This document shows positions 53,363 to 62,512 of a stretch of DNA of 64,000 nt, piece after piece (position 1 is the stretch's first letter; each line of letters opens with the position of its first letter). A program made the position numbers and the translations under genes. The notes under the pieces are model-generated. The model saw nothing but the letters and a program-made list of their open reading frames with translations, did not search any database and was not told where the DNA came from. Source of the stretch: Marinomonas mediterranea MMB-1 (GTDB lineage Bacteria > Pseudomonadota > Gammaproteobacteria > Pseudomonadales > Marinomonadaceae); the NCBI RefSeq assembly GCF_000192865.1, contig NC_015276.1:3962501-4026500 (forward strand), in the 5' to 3' direction.

Positions 53363-53839
53363 TTAAATGTACTCTACCTTTTCAATTTCGTAGACCACTT
53401 CACCACTTGGCACATTGATGGATATTTCATCTTCTTCATGTTTACCAATGATCGCTTTAGCAATTGGAGAAGCATAAGAAATTTTCTTCTGTTTCACATC
53501 TGCTTCGTCATCGCCTACGATTTGATACGTCACCGTTTCTTCAGTATCTACATTATACAATGTAACCGTCGCACCGAAGATGACCTTCCCTGTGTGAGGC
53601 ATTGATTTGATATCAATCACCTGAGAGTCCGCAAGCTTACCTTCGATCTCTTTAATTCGACCTTCCGTAAAGCCCTGCTCTTCGCGAGCTGCGTGGTATT
53701 CCGCATTCTCTTTCAAATCGCCGTGTTCACGCGCTTCCGCGATGTCCGCGATAACACGCGGACGAACAACAGATTTAAGGTGATTAAGCTCTTCGCGTAA
53801 ACGCGATTCGCCTTCTAGCGTCATTGGTACTTTTTTCAT
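53363..53839 (-). CDS. greA: Transcription elongation factor GreA
   Basis: 158 aa, family length. N-terminal coiled coil with the acidic tip (DIAEAREHGDLKENAEYHAA) that enters the RNA polymerase secondary channel and stimulates cleavage of backtracked RNA; C-terminal FKBP-like domain (GATVTLYNVDTEETVTYQIVG). The ATG overlaps the carB stop, so it is translated from the carAB transcript, an order common in gammaproteobacteria. Confidence 0.97.
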   Translation of the reverse strand: MKKVPMTLEGESRLREELNHLKSVVRPRVIADIAEAREHGDLKENAEYHAAREEQGFTEGRIKEIEGKLADSQVIDIKSMPHTGKVIFGATVTLYNVDTEETVTYQIVGDDEADVKQKKISYASPIAKAIIGKHEEDEISINVPSGEVVYEIEKVEYI

Positions 53840-56800
53840 TATTTCCCCAAGTGCAAATCTTGCAGTCTTCTTACTTTTGTCTCTTCGTCCAAGCTAATCG
53901 CTAGGCTTGTTGCTTCTGCGCCAGCCAATGTTGTAGTGTAACAAACCTTACGCTGCAATGCTGTACGACGAATCACAGAAGAATCTGAGATAGCTTGAGT
54001 ACCCGATGTTGTGTTCACTATGTAGTCGATTTCGCCGTTTTTCAGCATGTCTACAATATGTGGACGACCTTCGGTGACTTTATTCACTTTAACAACCTCA
54101 ACATCACTGTCAGCCAAGTATTTAGCCGTGCCACCAGTTGCAACAATTTCGAAGCCGTTTTCAATTAAGCGCTTAGCGACATCAACTGCGCCAGCTTTAT
54201 CTTGATCACGAACAGAAATGAAAGCACGACCAGACGTTGGTAGCAATGTACCACCACCCAATACCGCTTTACCAAAGGCTTCAGCGAAGGTATCACCAAC
54301 ACCCATCACTTCACCCGTTGATTTCATTTCAGGCCCAAGAATAGGGTCAACACCTTGGAACTTGTTGAACGGGAATACCGCTTCTTTAACACTGTAGTAA
54401 GAAGGAATAACTTCTTCAGTATAGCCGATTTCCTCTAACGTCTTACCCGCCATCACAAGCGCTGCAATTTGCGCTAAAGAACGACCGATACATTTAGAGA
54501 CAAACGGTACAGTACGTGACGCACGAGGATTCACCTCAATAACAAAGATCTCACCGTCTTGTACTGCAAGCTGAGTATTCATCAGACCGATAACACCCAA
54601 CTCCAGTGCCATACTCTTAATCATCGAGCGAATTTCGTCTTGAATATCCGCTGGCAAAGAGTATGGAGGCAATGAACAAGCCGAGTCACCAGAGTGAACA
54701 CCTGCCTGTTCAATATGCTGCATAATACCACCGATAACAACTTGCTTACCGTCAGATACACAGTCAATATCCACTTCAATAGCGGCTTTTAGGAAGTGAT
54801 CCAATAAGACAGGGCTGTCATTAGAGACTTTAACCGCAGTGGTCATATAACGGCTTAGTTCCGCTTCGTTATAAACGATTTCCATTGCTCGGCCACCCAA
54901 TACATAAGATGGGCGTACAACTAATGGGTATCCAATTTCAGCGGCTTTAACAATCGCTTGTTCAGTGCTGCGAACCGTTGCATTGTTAGGCTGCTTATAG
55001 CCTAGACGCTGAATCATGCTTTGGAAGCGCTCACGGTCTTCCGCTCGGTCAATTGCTTCTGGTGTTGTACCAATAATTGGCACACCTTCATTTTGCAATG
55101 CGCGTGCAATTTTCAGTGGTGTTTGACCACCAAATTGAACAATCACGCCTTTCGGTTTTTCTGTACGCACAATTTCAAGTACGTCTTCAAGCGTCACAGG
55201 CTCAAAGTACAGACGATCAGAGGTATCGTAGTCTGTAGAAACGGTCTCAGGGTTACAGTTAACCATGATTGTTTCAAAACCATCTTCACGTAGACCTAAT
55301 GCAGCGTGTACGCAGCAGTAATCAAACTCGATGCCCTGGCCGATACGGTTCGGACCGCCACCTAAGATAATAACTTTGTCTTTATCTGTTGGCGCGGCTT
55401 CACATTCATCTTCATACGTTGAGTACATGTAAGCAGTGTTCGTTGCGAATTCCGCAGCACAAGTATCAACACGCTTATAAACAGGGTGAACGTTGACCAG
55501 ATTACGACGCTCTCTCAATGATTTTTCAGTCACACTTAGCAAATCAGCAAGGCGAGCATCGGAGAAGCCTTTACGCTTCAAGCGACGTACATAATCGTAA
55601 TCAAGATCCGCCAAACCTTTATCCGAAAGGTTCGCTTCTTCTTTAATCAAATCTTCAATTTGAACAAGGAACCAAGGATCCACACCCGTTACCTGATAAA
55701 CGTCTTCTACGCTCATATTTTGACGGAATGCGTCGCCAATATACCAAATACGATCCGCGCCCGGTGACTTCAGTTCACCAAGAAGCTTCTCTTTCGAATC
55801 TTCTTTCGTAAAATCTAATTGAGGATTGAATCCATCGGAACCTGTTTCTAGGCCACGTAAGGCTTTTTGTACAGATTCTTGGAAAGTACGACCAATGGCC
55901 ATCACCTCACCCACGGACTTCATTTGAGTCGTTAGGCGGTCATTCGCCGTTGGGAATTTTTCAAAGGTGAAGCGAGGAATTTTAGTAACAACATAATCGA
56001 TCGACGGCTCGAAGCTCGCAGGTGTCAAACCACCTGTGATGTCATTCTGAAGCTCATCCAACGTATAACCGATTGCCAGCTTCGCCGCAATTTTTGCAAT
56101 TGGGAAGCCTGTCGCTTTAGAAGCCAATGCAGAAGAACGTGATACACGAGGGTTCATTTCGATCACAACCAAGCGCCCAGTTTTAGGATCCATACCAAAC
56201 TGAACGTTAGAGCCACCTGTTTCTACACCAATTTCACGCAATACAGCCAAAGAAGCGTTACGCATGATCTGATATTCTTTATCAGTCAGCGTTTGCGCAG
56301 GAGCAACGGTGATTGAGTCACCAGTATGAACACCCATTGCATCGAAGTTTTCAATGGCACAAACGATAATACAGTTATCATTTTTGTCACGAACCACTTC
56401 CATTTCGTATTCTTTCCAGCCAATCAATGATTCATCGATTAACAACTCATTAGTTGGCGACAAATCCAAACCACGAGTACAAATTTCTTCGAACTCTTCC
56501 ATGTTGTAAGCGATACCGCCACCCGTACCACCCATTGTAAAGGAAGGACGAATAATACATGGGAAGTTGACTTCACTTTGAACTTTAAGCGCTTCTTCCA
56601 TGTTATGAGCAATACCAGCACGAGGACACTCAAGGCCAATCGCTTTCATCGCTTCGTCGAAACGATGACGGTCTTCTGCTTTATCGATTGCGTCGGCAGT
56701 TGCACCGATCATTTCAACATCGAACTTCTCAAGAACACCATGACGCTCTAGGTCCAAGGCACAGTTAAGTGCAGTCTGACCGCCCATTGTTGGCAATACC

Positions 56801-57054
56801 GCATCAGGACGTTCTTTCTCGATGATTTTTTCGACTGTTTTCCATTCAATCGGCTCGATGTAAGTCGCATCCGCCATTGAAGGGTCAGTCATGATAGTTG
56901 CAGGGTTCGAGTTAACCAAAATAACTCGGAAGCCTTCTTCACGAAGGGCTTTACAGGCTTGAGCACCTGAGTAGTCAAATTCACAGGCCTGACCGATAAC
57001 AATCGGGCCAGCACCAAGGATTAAGACGCTTTTTATATCAGTACGCTTTGGCAT
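53839..57054 (-). CDS. carB: Carbamoyl-phosphate synthase large chain
   Basis: 1071 aa, full length. Two homologous ATP-grasp halves (SFTMGGTGGGIAYN in the first, SYVLGGRAMEIVY in the second) and a C-terminal allosteric MGS-like domain (about 940-1071) where UMP and ornithine act. Makes carbamoyl phosphate for pyrimidines and arginine with CarA. ATG at 57054, 17 bases after carA. Confidence 0.98.
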   Translation of the reverse strand: MPKRTDIKSVLILGAGPIVIGQACEFDYSGAQACKALREEGFRVILVNSNPATIMTDPSMADATYIEPIEWKTVEKIIEKERPDAVLPTMGGQTALNCALDLERHGVLEKFDVEMIGATADAIDKAEDRHRFDEAMKAIGLECPRAGIAHNMEEALKVQSEVNFPCIIRPSFTMGGTGGGIAYNMEEFEEICTRGLDLSPTNELLIDESLIGWKEYEMEVVRDKNDNCIIVCAIENFDAMGVHTGDSITVAPAQTLTDKEYQIMRNASLAVLREIGVETGGSNVQFGMDPKTGRLVVIEMNPRVSRSSALASKATGFPIAKIAAKLAIGYTLDELQNDITGGLTPASFEPSIDYVVTKIPRFTFEKFPTANDRLTTQMKSVGEVMAIGRTFQESVQKALRGLETGSDGFNPQLDFTKEDSKEKLLGELKSPGADRIWYIGDAFRQNMSVEDVYQVTGVDPWFLVQIEDLIKEEANLSDKGLADLDYDYVRRLKRKGFSDARLADLLSVTEKSLRERRNLVNVHPVYKRVDTCAAEFATNTAYMYSTYEDECEAAPTDKDKVIILGGGPNRIGQGIEFDYCCVHAALGLREDGFETIMVNCNPETVSTDYDTSDRLYFEPVTLEDVLEIVRTEKPKGVIVQFGGQTPLKIARALQNEGVPIIGTTPEAIDRAEDRERFQSMIQRLGYKQPNNATVRSTEQAIVKAAEIGYPLVVRPSYVLGGRAMEIVYNEAELSRYMTTAVKVSNDSPVLLDHFLKAAIEVDIDCVSDGKQVVIGGIMQHIEQAGVHSGDSACSLPPYSLPADIQDEIRSMIKSMALELGVIGLMNTQLAVQDGEIFVIEVNPRASRTVPFVSKCIGRSLAQIAALVMAGKTLEEIGYTEEVIPSYYSVKEAVFPFNKFQGVDPILGPEMKSTGEVMGVGDTFAEAFGKAVLGGGTLLPTSGRAFISVRDQDKAGAVDVAKRLIENGFEIVATGGTAKYLADSDVEVVKVNKVTEGRPHIVDMLKNGEIDYIVNTTSGTQAISDSSVIRRTALQRKVCYTTTLAGAEATSLAISLDEETKVRRLQDLHLGK

Positions 57055-57071
57055 AATCTCTTTGTTCCCGT

Positions 57072-58202
57072 TCAGGCTTTAGTAGCTTTGATGTTTTCAA
57101 TAAATTGATCAAACAAAGGCGCAACGTCATGTGGGCCTGGGCTCGCTTCAGGGTGTCCCTGAAAACTAAAGGCTTTCTTATCCGTTCGCGCGATTCCTTG
57201 AAGAGAACCATCAAACAAGGATTTATGAGTCGCTTCTAAGTTGGCAGGTAAACTGTCTTCGTCAACAGCAAAACCGTGGTTTTGGCTGGTAATCATAACG
57301 ATACCTTTAGCGATATCCTGAACAGGATGGTTTGCTCCATGGTGACCAAACTTCATTTTCTTAGTTTGTGCACCTGACGCCAACGCAAGCAGTTGGTGAC
57401 CTAGACAAATACCAAATACCGGAATTTCTGTCTCTAGAATCTCTTTAATCGCCGTGATTGCGTAGTCACATGGCTCTGGGTCACCAGGACCATTCGATAA
57501 GAAAATACCGTCAGGATTCAACGCTAACACATCGCTTGCAGGAGTCTGAGCTGGCACTACGGTCAAACGACAGCCTCGCTCAACCAACATACGCAAGATA
57601 TTACGTTTTACACCAAAGTCATAAGCCACTACATGGAAATCAGATTTTTCAGGCGTTGTATGCCCATCAACTAAATCCCAAGTAGATTCTGTCCACTCGT
57701 ATTGTTCTTTTACGGTCACTTCCTTTGCTAAATCCATGCCTTTCAGACCTGGAAATGCACGAGCGGCCGCTACAGCATCTTCTTCGTTTAGGTCATCGCC
57801 AGCCATGATGCAACCTGCTTGCGCGCCTTTCTCACGAAGAATTCGAGTGAGTTTACGTGTATCAATATCAGCGATGCCCACTACCCCTTTTCGCTTAAGG
57901 TAATCAGACAGCGTTTCTTCTTGACGCCAGCTGCTCGCCAACAATGGAAGATCACGAATGATAAGGCCCGAACACCATACTTGGCTCGACTCTTCGTCTT
58001 CAGAGTTTACGCCAGTATTACCAATATGAGGGTAGGTCAAAGTGACCATTTGTCGAGCATAGGAAGGGTCAGTAAGAATTTCTTGATAACCGGTCATTGA
58101 GGTGTTGAATACCACCTCTGCGGTCGAGGAGCCATCTGCCCCGATTGAGACGCCTCTAAATATAGTGCCGTCTTCCAGAGCAAGAATCGCTGATGTTGCC
58201 AA
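57072..58202 (-). CDS. carA: Carbamoyl-phosphate synthase small chain
   Basis: 376-aa glutaminase subunit: N-terminal CPSase domain, then a class I glutamine amidotransferase with the nucleophile Cys in GICLGHQLLALA and His/Glu in FQGHPEASPGP. The start is a TTG at 58202 with GGGAGG six bases before it; no ATG candidate is near. It is preceded by a 146-base leader containing an intrinsic terminator, so it is probably regulated by attenuation. The usual neighbour dapB is missing upstream. Confidence 0.97.
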   Translation of the reverse strand: MATSAILALEDGTIFRGVSIGADGSSTAEVVFNTSMTGYQEILTDPSYARQMVTLTYPHIGNTGVNSEDEESSQVWCSGLIIRDLPLLASSWRQEETLSDYLKRKGVVGIADIDTRKLTRILREKGAQAGCIMAGDDLNEEDAVAAARAFPGLKGMDLAKEVTVKEQYEWTESTWDLVDGHTTPEKSDFHVVAYDFGVKRNILRMLVERGCRLTVVPAQTPASDVLALNPDGIFLSNGPGDPEPCDYAITAIKEILETEIPVFGICLGHQLLALASGAQTKKMKFGHHGANHPVQDIAKGIVMITSQNHGFAVDEDSLPANLEATHKSLFDGSLQGIARTDKKAFSFQGHPEASPGPHDVAPLFDQFIENIKATKA

Positions 58203-58250
58203 AGGAACCTCCCGTTAGAGCCAACTTGTGGTTGCAAAAAATGGTTGCAA

Positions 58251-58285
58251 AAAAGCGAGACAAACCATTGGTTTATCTCGCTTTT
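58251..58285 (-). terminator. Terminator hairpin in the carA leader
   Basis: AAAAGCGAGA-x-AAACCA (58251-58267) pairs with TGGTTTATCTCGCTTTT (58269-58285) with one mismatch; on the minus strand it is followed by a T-run. It stands between the presumed carA promoter and the carA start, 49 bases before the start, so it can act as an attenuator; it would also stop readthrough from the yajL-like gene. Confidence 0.8.
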
Positions 58286-58341
58286 AAAATACGCTACTTT
58301 ACTGCTTCTGAATCAACTGCCGATAAGCAGGGGACCGCAGT

Positions 58342-58384
58342 AAAAAATCTGTACAATTTTACTCTTTTACACTTTTTTCGTCCA
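58342..58384 (-). promoter_or_regulatory. carA promoter with T-tract start site
   Basis: On the minus strand: -35-like TGGACG (58384-58379), 17-base spacer, -10 TAAAAT (58361-58356), six bases, then GATTTTTTACTG from 58349. The expected start is the G or A, followed by six T. The same GATTTTTTG-like start is used in E. coli codBA and upp for UTP-sensitive reiterative transcription. Confidence 0.55.
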
Positions 58385-58476
58385 TAGAAAATCCCGGAAA
58401 AACAGCAAAGATCACGCCTTTTTTAGTGTATTTTTCCTAACCTTTTAGTCAGTATTATCTGAAACACCAAGAACGG

Positions 58477-59028
58477 CTAACAAAGCAGCCCATCTGCCAC
58501 TTCCTGTGCTTTCTCATAGCCCTCAAGATTCGCCAGCACCGCCAACGAAAATGCCATCGCCATCGCAGGTCCCTGTGCCGTAATGATATTATCATCCATC
58601 ACCACAGGTTGATCAGGCAGATACTCTGCGCCTTTAAGATTCGACTCAAAACCGGGATAACAGGTTGCCTGTTTATCCACAACAAAACCATGCGTACCAA
58701 AAACCAACGCCGGTGATGCACAGATTGCGGCTAATAATGCATCTTGAATATCGTGCTTCTCAAGCAAGTCGACTAAGGTTTTACTATCGCGTAAGTGCTC
58801 CGCTCCCGGCATACCGCCAGATAATACAATGGCATCATAGAGAGTGTCGGTCACATCGTCGATTAAAACATCCGCTTCGATTTTCGTTCCACGAGCAGCC
58901 ACAATCGATTTTGAATCATGAACACTCGCAAGATGAACCTCGATATCCCCTCTTCGGAGCACATCTATAATCGTAATTACCTCTATATCCTCACTACCAT
59001 TGGCAATGGGCACCAGCACCTTAGACAT
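58477..59028 (-). CDS. yajL: DJ-1/PfpI family protein, YajL-like
   Basis: 183 aa, DJ-1/ThiJ fold. The nucleophile elbow Cys lies in AAICASPALVF, with the acidic partner Glu in NGSEDIEV and the LSGGMPGAEHLRDS loop, as in YajL. The family includes chaperones and glyoxalase/deglycase-like activities and oxidative-stress proteins; the exact reaction is debated. ATG at 59028 with AGGAG before it. Transcribed toward carA. Confidence 0.85.
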   Translation of the reverse strand: MSKVLVPIANGSEDIEVITIIDVLRRGDIEVHLASVHDSKSIVAARGTKIEADVLIDDVTDTLYDAIVLSGGMPGAEHLRDSKTLVDLLEKHDIQDALLAAICASPALVFGTHGFVVDKQATCYPGFESNLKGAEYLPDQPVVMDDNIITAQGPAMAMAFSLAVLANLEGYEKAQEVADGLLC

Positions 59029-59065
59029 ACATTCTCCTGACTATAAAAGGTTTCTCGTTGTATTT

Positions 59066-59527
59066 TCATTTTAAAAACAAACTCATAAGACACGCCGCTT
59101 CCTTACCAGAGTCATTGGTATAATAGTTTTTACGACGCCCAACTTCTTCAAAGCCCATTTTTTTATAAAGCCTAATGGCCCCGTTATTCGATTCTCTCAC
59201 TTCCAATTGAAGTTCGTCGTGTTGATGCTCAAGCGCCCACTGCTTCCAAACCAATAACAATGACTCAGCATAACCTTTACGCCTTTCGGCTTTATCCACT
59301 AATACCAACTCTAGTTCAGACTGCCCACAAATACTGGATGCCACCAACCATGCTACGACCTTACCGTCATCGCTGTCGTTAGATGTACTCTCTAACACCC
59401 ACGACACTCTATTTAAAATAGATTCTTTGATTAAACGATCGGACCATGGGAAAGGGTTTGACATACAATTTAATGCGGTAATCTTATCAATATCGATAAG
59501 CTCTGTCGTACGAAGAATAGGGGTCAT
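59066..59527 (-). CDS. rimI: Ribosomal-protein-alanine N-acetyltransferase
   Basis: About 153-aa GNAT acetyltransferase; in E. coli RimI acetylates the N-terminal Ala of ribosomal protein S18. The acetyl-CoA-binding segment is VDKAERRKGYAESLL (Q/R-x-x-G-x-G/A variant) and ends with LEVRESNNGAIRLYKKMGFEEVGRRKNYY, highly typical of RimI. The ATG at 59527 (AAGGG seven bases before it) is used; the frame is open to 59644 but that part overlaps the upstream gene. Confidence 0.9.
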   Translation of the reverse strand: MTPILRTTELIDIDKITALNCMSNPFPWSDRLIKESILNRVSWVLESTSNDSDDGKVVAWLVASSICGQSELELVLVDKAERRKGYAESLLLVWKQWALEHQHDELQLEVRESNNGAIRLYKKMGFEEVGRRKNYYTNDSGKEAACLMSLFLK

Positions 59528-59531
59528 AGCG

Positions 59532-60437
59532 CTACCCTTTAAAAGCGGCTTGCATAACTTGCCAAGCCTCTTTTCGAAGCTCGGGTATTTTAAGCATTTG
59601 AGGCAAGCTTTCCACTTCGGCGATACGCAGTAGAGATGAGTCAACGTCTACGCTCGATGCTTTTATCATTTTTTGGGCGTTCACGCCTGCGACAATCAGT
59701 CGACCAGAGGCACTTTTTACTGGAGCAGTACCTGACGAGCCACCCCCTTTATCGACCTCAAAAAGCGTACTCAGAAATGACTCAAATGCACCAATTTGCC
59801 AATCTTGGCGAGTAGCAAAGTAAGGATTTCTCAACTGATCAGGCCATGAGAACCCACTCGATCGCCACTCGGTAATTTCTCGTTTCAAAAGTGCTTTACC
59901 TAGGTTCAACGCAAGCTTATCTAGCGCCCCTTGCTCACTAAACGAGAAAGGCACATCTGTCAGAATAAATAGATCTGAGGCTAACCAATACCCCGTCATG
60001 ACAACGCGAGCTGGCAAACCTGTCACAACCTCTTTTGGCGCTTCGATTTGCACTGATTTTTCTTCAATCGGCTGCAAATCCTCAACAATCAGCTCAGGGC
60101 CAGATGCCAACTCATTCTTTAAGTTCAATACAGATGAAGAGATCGGTTCGGAGTGACCATTGGTTGCTGAGCCTAATACCACGCTTTTTGGCTTACGTTC
60201 CGGCACGCCGGACTGAAACTCAACTTGAGTATGATTCGCTTGCGAAGCAGCGTGTTCAGGCTCTATGCCAGTTTGGATACTCCAAGGCAATGCGGGGCGA
60301 TACACCGTTCCTTGATTGGCTGAATGGCTAGTCAACCACACTGTCGAACCCATTAAAGAAAGGCACTCTACTTGATAGGCATGGTAAGGCGCCATTTCTT
60401 GGCTCGCTGACGAGGTACTATCGGACAATGTTTGCAC
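59532..60437 (-). CDS. Hypothetical protein in the holD position upstream of rimI
   Basis: 301 aa, soluble. N-terminal helix and HAYQVECLSLMG, a disordered polar middle (about residues 45-130), and a C-terminal domain with VVMTGYWLASDLFILTDVPFSFSEQGALDKLALNLGKALL and a final helix. In E. coli holD (polymerase III psi) precedes rimI; the strand FILTDVPF and the position are compatible with a diverged HolD-like protein, but I see no decisive motif. Its stop lies five bases before the rimI ATG on the same strand, so the two genes are co-transcribed. Confidence 0.6.
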   Translation of the reverse strand: MQTLSDSTSSASQEMAPYHAYQVECLSLMGSTVWLTSHSANQGTVYRPALPWSIQTGIEPEHAASQANHTQVEFQSGVPERKPKSVVLGSATNGHSEPISSSVLNLKNELASGPELIVEDLQPIEEKSVQIEAPKEVVTGLPARVVMTGYWLASDLFILTDVPFSFSEQGALDKLALNLGKALLKREITEWRSSGFSWPDQLRNPYFATRQDWQIGAFESFLSTLFEVDKGGGSSGTAPVKSASGRLIVAGVNAQKMIKASSVDVDSSLLRIAEVESLPQMLKIPELRKEAWQVMQAAFKG

Positions 60438-60586
60438 TCGAATGTCTCAAAGACAATGACGTTAAAGCCTGCATTATAGCGCTTTCGTTAACGCTCTAAA
60501 ATCCCTTTCAGGTGATTTTAAAAAGCACTACTGAATAAAAAACAAACAGCGATGAGTTTTTCGTAGAGCCTGATATCAACAAAAGG

Positions 60587-60592
60587 TATAAT
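60587..60592 (+). promoter_or_regulatory. Candidate -10 box for the amino-acid ABC gene
   Basis: Perfect TATAAT 57 bases before the start codon, in the 211-base gap between divergent genes. The -35 is poor (TAGAGC region), so activator dependence is possible. Confidence 0.35.
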
Positions 60593-60648
60593 AGGTGCAC
60601 ATACCTATATTCTGCTACATGTCAGAACATCCACAATAGAGGAATTTT

Positions 60649-61443
60649 ATGAAGCGATCTTTACTAGCAACCATCACCGCGGTATTTACAGGACTAATAC
60701 TACCCCACTTAACACACGCGGCGGATTTACCAGACCTTAAAGGACGCACTATTGTTGCAGTAACGGAAAACGCATACGCACCTCTTAACTTCTCTGACCC
60801 AAGTACAGGCAAAGGTATTGGCTGGGAATACGATGCCTTTAACGAAATTGCTAAGCGCTTAAATGCCAAGGTTGATTGGCAACTAAGCAGCTGGGACACC
60901 ATGATCCAAGCCGTTAAACAAGGTCAATACGACGTCGGCATGGACGGTATTACCATTAACGATAAACGTAAGAAACAAGTCGACTTTTCCGAACCTTACA
61001 TGGTTTCAGAGCAATTTATGCTCGTCCGCGCAGAAGAGGATCGTTTTTCTAACGCTAAAGAATTCGCGAAAGACGACGACCTCTATTTTGGCGCGCAGCC
61101 TGGCACCACTAACTTTTATGTTGCGGTTTACAACGTACTAGACGGAAACGAATCAAACGCTCGAATTAGTCTTTTTGAAACGTTTGGCGCGTCCGTTCAA
61201 GCACTAAAATCCGCTGATGTTGATTCTGTTTTGATGGATGCGACCTCAGCCCGTGGTTACATAGGAGCCAACCCAGGTGCATTTAAAGTCACTGGTGGGC
61301 CCTTAGGCACGGAAGAGTTTGGCTTTATTTTCACGCCAGATTCAGACTTAGTCGCACCTGTAAATGCCGCACTTCAATCGATGAAAGAAGACGGTACGAT
61401 CGATTCTTTAAACAAAAAATGGTTTTTTGACTATAACCAATAA
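60649..61443 (+). CDS. Polar amino-acid ABC transporter substrate-binding protein
   Basis: 264 aa, periplasmic binding protein family 3. Signal peptide to about residue 24 (THAADLP), then TIVAVTENAYAPLNF, GIGWEYDAFNEIAKRL, YDVGMDGITINDKRKKQVDFSEPYM and the C-terminal NAALQSMKEDGTIDSLNKKWF. Ligand could be an amino acid or opine; not readable from sequence. A GAGG ribosome site precedes the ATG. Followed by a permease gene after 152 bases. Confidence 0.9.
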   Translation: MKRSLLATITAVFTGLILPHLTHAADLPDLKGRTIVAVTENAYAPLNFSDPSTGKGIGWEYDAFNEIAKRLNAKVDWQLSSWDTMIQAVKQGQYDVGMDGITINDKRKKQVDFSEPYMVSEQFMLVRAEEDRFSNAKEFAKDDDLYFGAQPGTTNFYVAVYNVLDGNESNARISLFETFGASVQALKSADVDSVLMDATSARGYIGANPGAFKVTGGPLGTEEFGFIFTPDSDLVAPVNAALQSMKEDGTIDSLNKKWFFDYNQ

Positions 61444-61493
61444 AGAACCACCTATAACGAATAGACACATAGGCTAAAGGCTATGCGGCTATT

Positions 61494-61517
61494 GAGAGGC
61501 AACACCTGTCGCCTCTC
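61494..61517 (+). terminator. Stem-loop between binding protein and permease genes
   Basis: GAGAGGC (61494-61500) pairs with GCCTCTC (61511-61517), then a CT-rich run. Such intercistronic hairpins often raise the level of the binding protein over the permease by partial termination or by stabilising the mRNA. Confidence 0.45.
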
Positions 61518-61595
61518 GCTCTCTCTTTAAAGTCGTCACTAATTAGTGTGATCACTGTCTAACACTGCTTCGATTCATAGGACTGCTCCTTTTCA

Positions 61596-62408
61596 ATGCA
61601 ATCAGTAAAACACACTCTTGATAAAACGCCTTGGTGGCTGGTCGCCACTATTGCCTTATTTTTGCTGCTAGGCTGGCATATCATTGCGGATGAAAGTTAT
61701 CAAAAAATCGCCAATACGCTTAGCCAAGGTTTGCTAACGACTGTTGGTGTGACGTTTGCCGCATTTTCGATTGCCTCCATCGCCGGCCTTTTCATCGCTT
61801 TAGCAGGCTTTTCTCGCCATCGAATCGTAAGAGAAATGTCCCGCTTTTATATCGAAATAATTCGTGGTGTTCCCGTCTTAGTTCTTCTGTTCTATATTGC
61901 ATTCGTCGGTGCGCCAGAAATCATTAAACTGTACAACTGGTCGCTTCAGTACCCTATAGAGCAAGGTTGGTTAGAGAAAGCGAGAACCCGTGATTTCACC
62001 TTGCTTTGGCGTGCCATCTTTGCGCTTTCAATAAGTTACAGCGCGTTTATTGCAGAAGTTTTTCGTGCAGGTATTCAAGAAGTCAGCAAAGGCCAAATAG
62101 AAGCAGCGCAAGCATTAGGTTTATCGGGTTGGCAAAGGTTTAGATTAATCATCCTACCGCAAGCCATGCGAAAAATACTGCCGCCTCTTGGCAACGACTT
62201 CGTCGCCATGATAAAAGACTCCGCTCTGGTGTCTGTATTGGGTGTGCAAGACATTACTCAATTGGGCAAGGTATACAGCGCGTCAACCTTTCAATTTTTC
62301 GAAACATACAACGTCGTCGCCTTTATGTATCTCGTACTGACATTAGGGCTGTCGCTTTTAATTAGAGGCTTCGAATATTATCTGCGCCGCCACGATAGGC
62401 AAAAATAG
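61596..62408 (+). CDS. Polar amino-acid ABC transporter permease
   Basis: 270 aa, HisMQ-type permease with an N-terminal membrane segment (about 13-30) and then the core: LLTTVGVTFAAFSIASIAGLFIALAGFSRH, RGVPVLVLLFYIAFVG and the EAA loop EAAQALGLSGWQRFRLIILPQA. It needs a HisP-type ATPase, but none is encoded nearby; the next gene is on the other strand. The ATPase may be supplied by another locus. Confidence 0.9.
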   Translation: MQSVKHTLDKTPWWLVATIALFLLLGWHIIADESYQKIANTLSQGLLTTVGVTFAAFSIASIAGLFIALAGFSRHRIVREMSRFYIEIIRGVPVLVLLFYIAFVGAPEIIKLYNWSLQYPIEQGWLEKARTRDFTLLWRAIFALSISYSAFIAEVFRAGIQEVSKGQIEAAQALGLSGWQRFRLIILPQAMRKILPPLGNDFVAMIKDSALVSVLGVQDITQLGKVYSASTFQFFETYNVVAFMYLVLTLGLSLLIRGFEYYLRRHDRQK

Positions 62409-62512
62409 AAAGATACAGTAGAAACGCCATGAATCAGCCCACTAGCGTTACTCTGTGGACTGATTCAAAAAGCGACGTATGACGTTGTCGCGTCGCCAAG
62501 TAAATAAACGAA

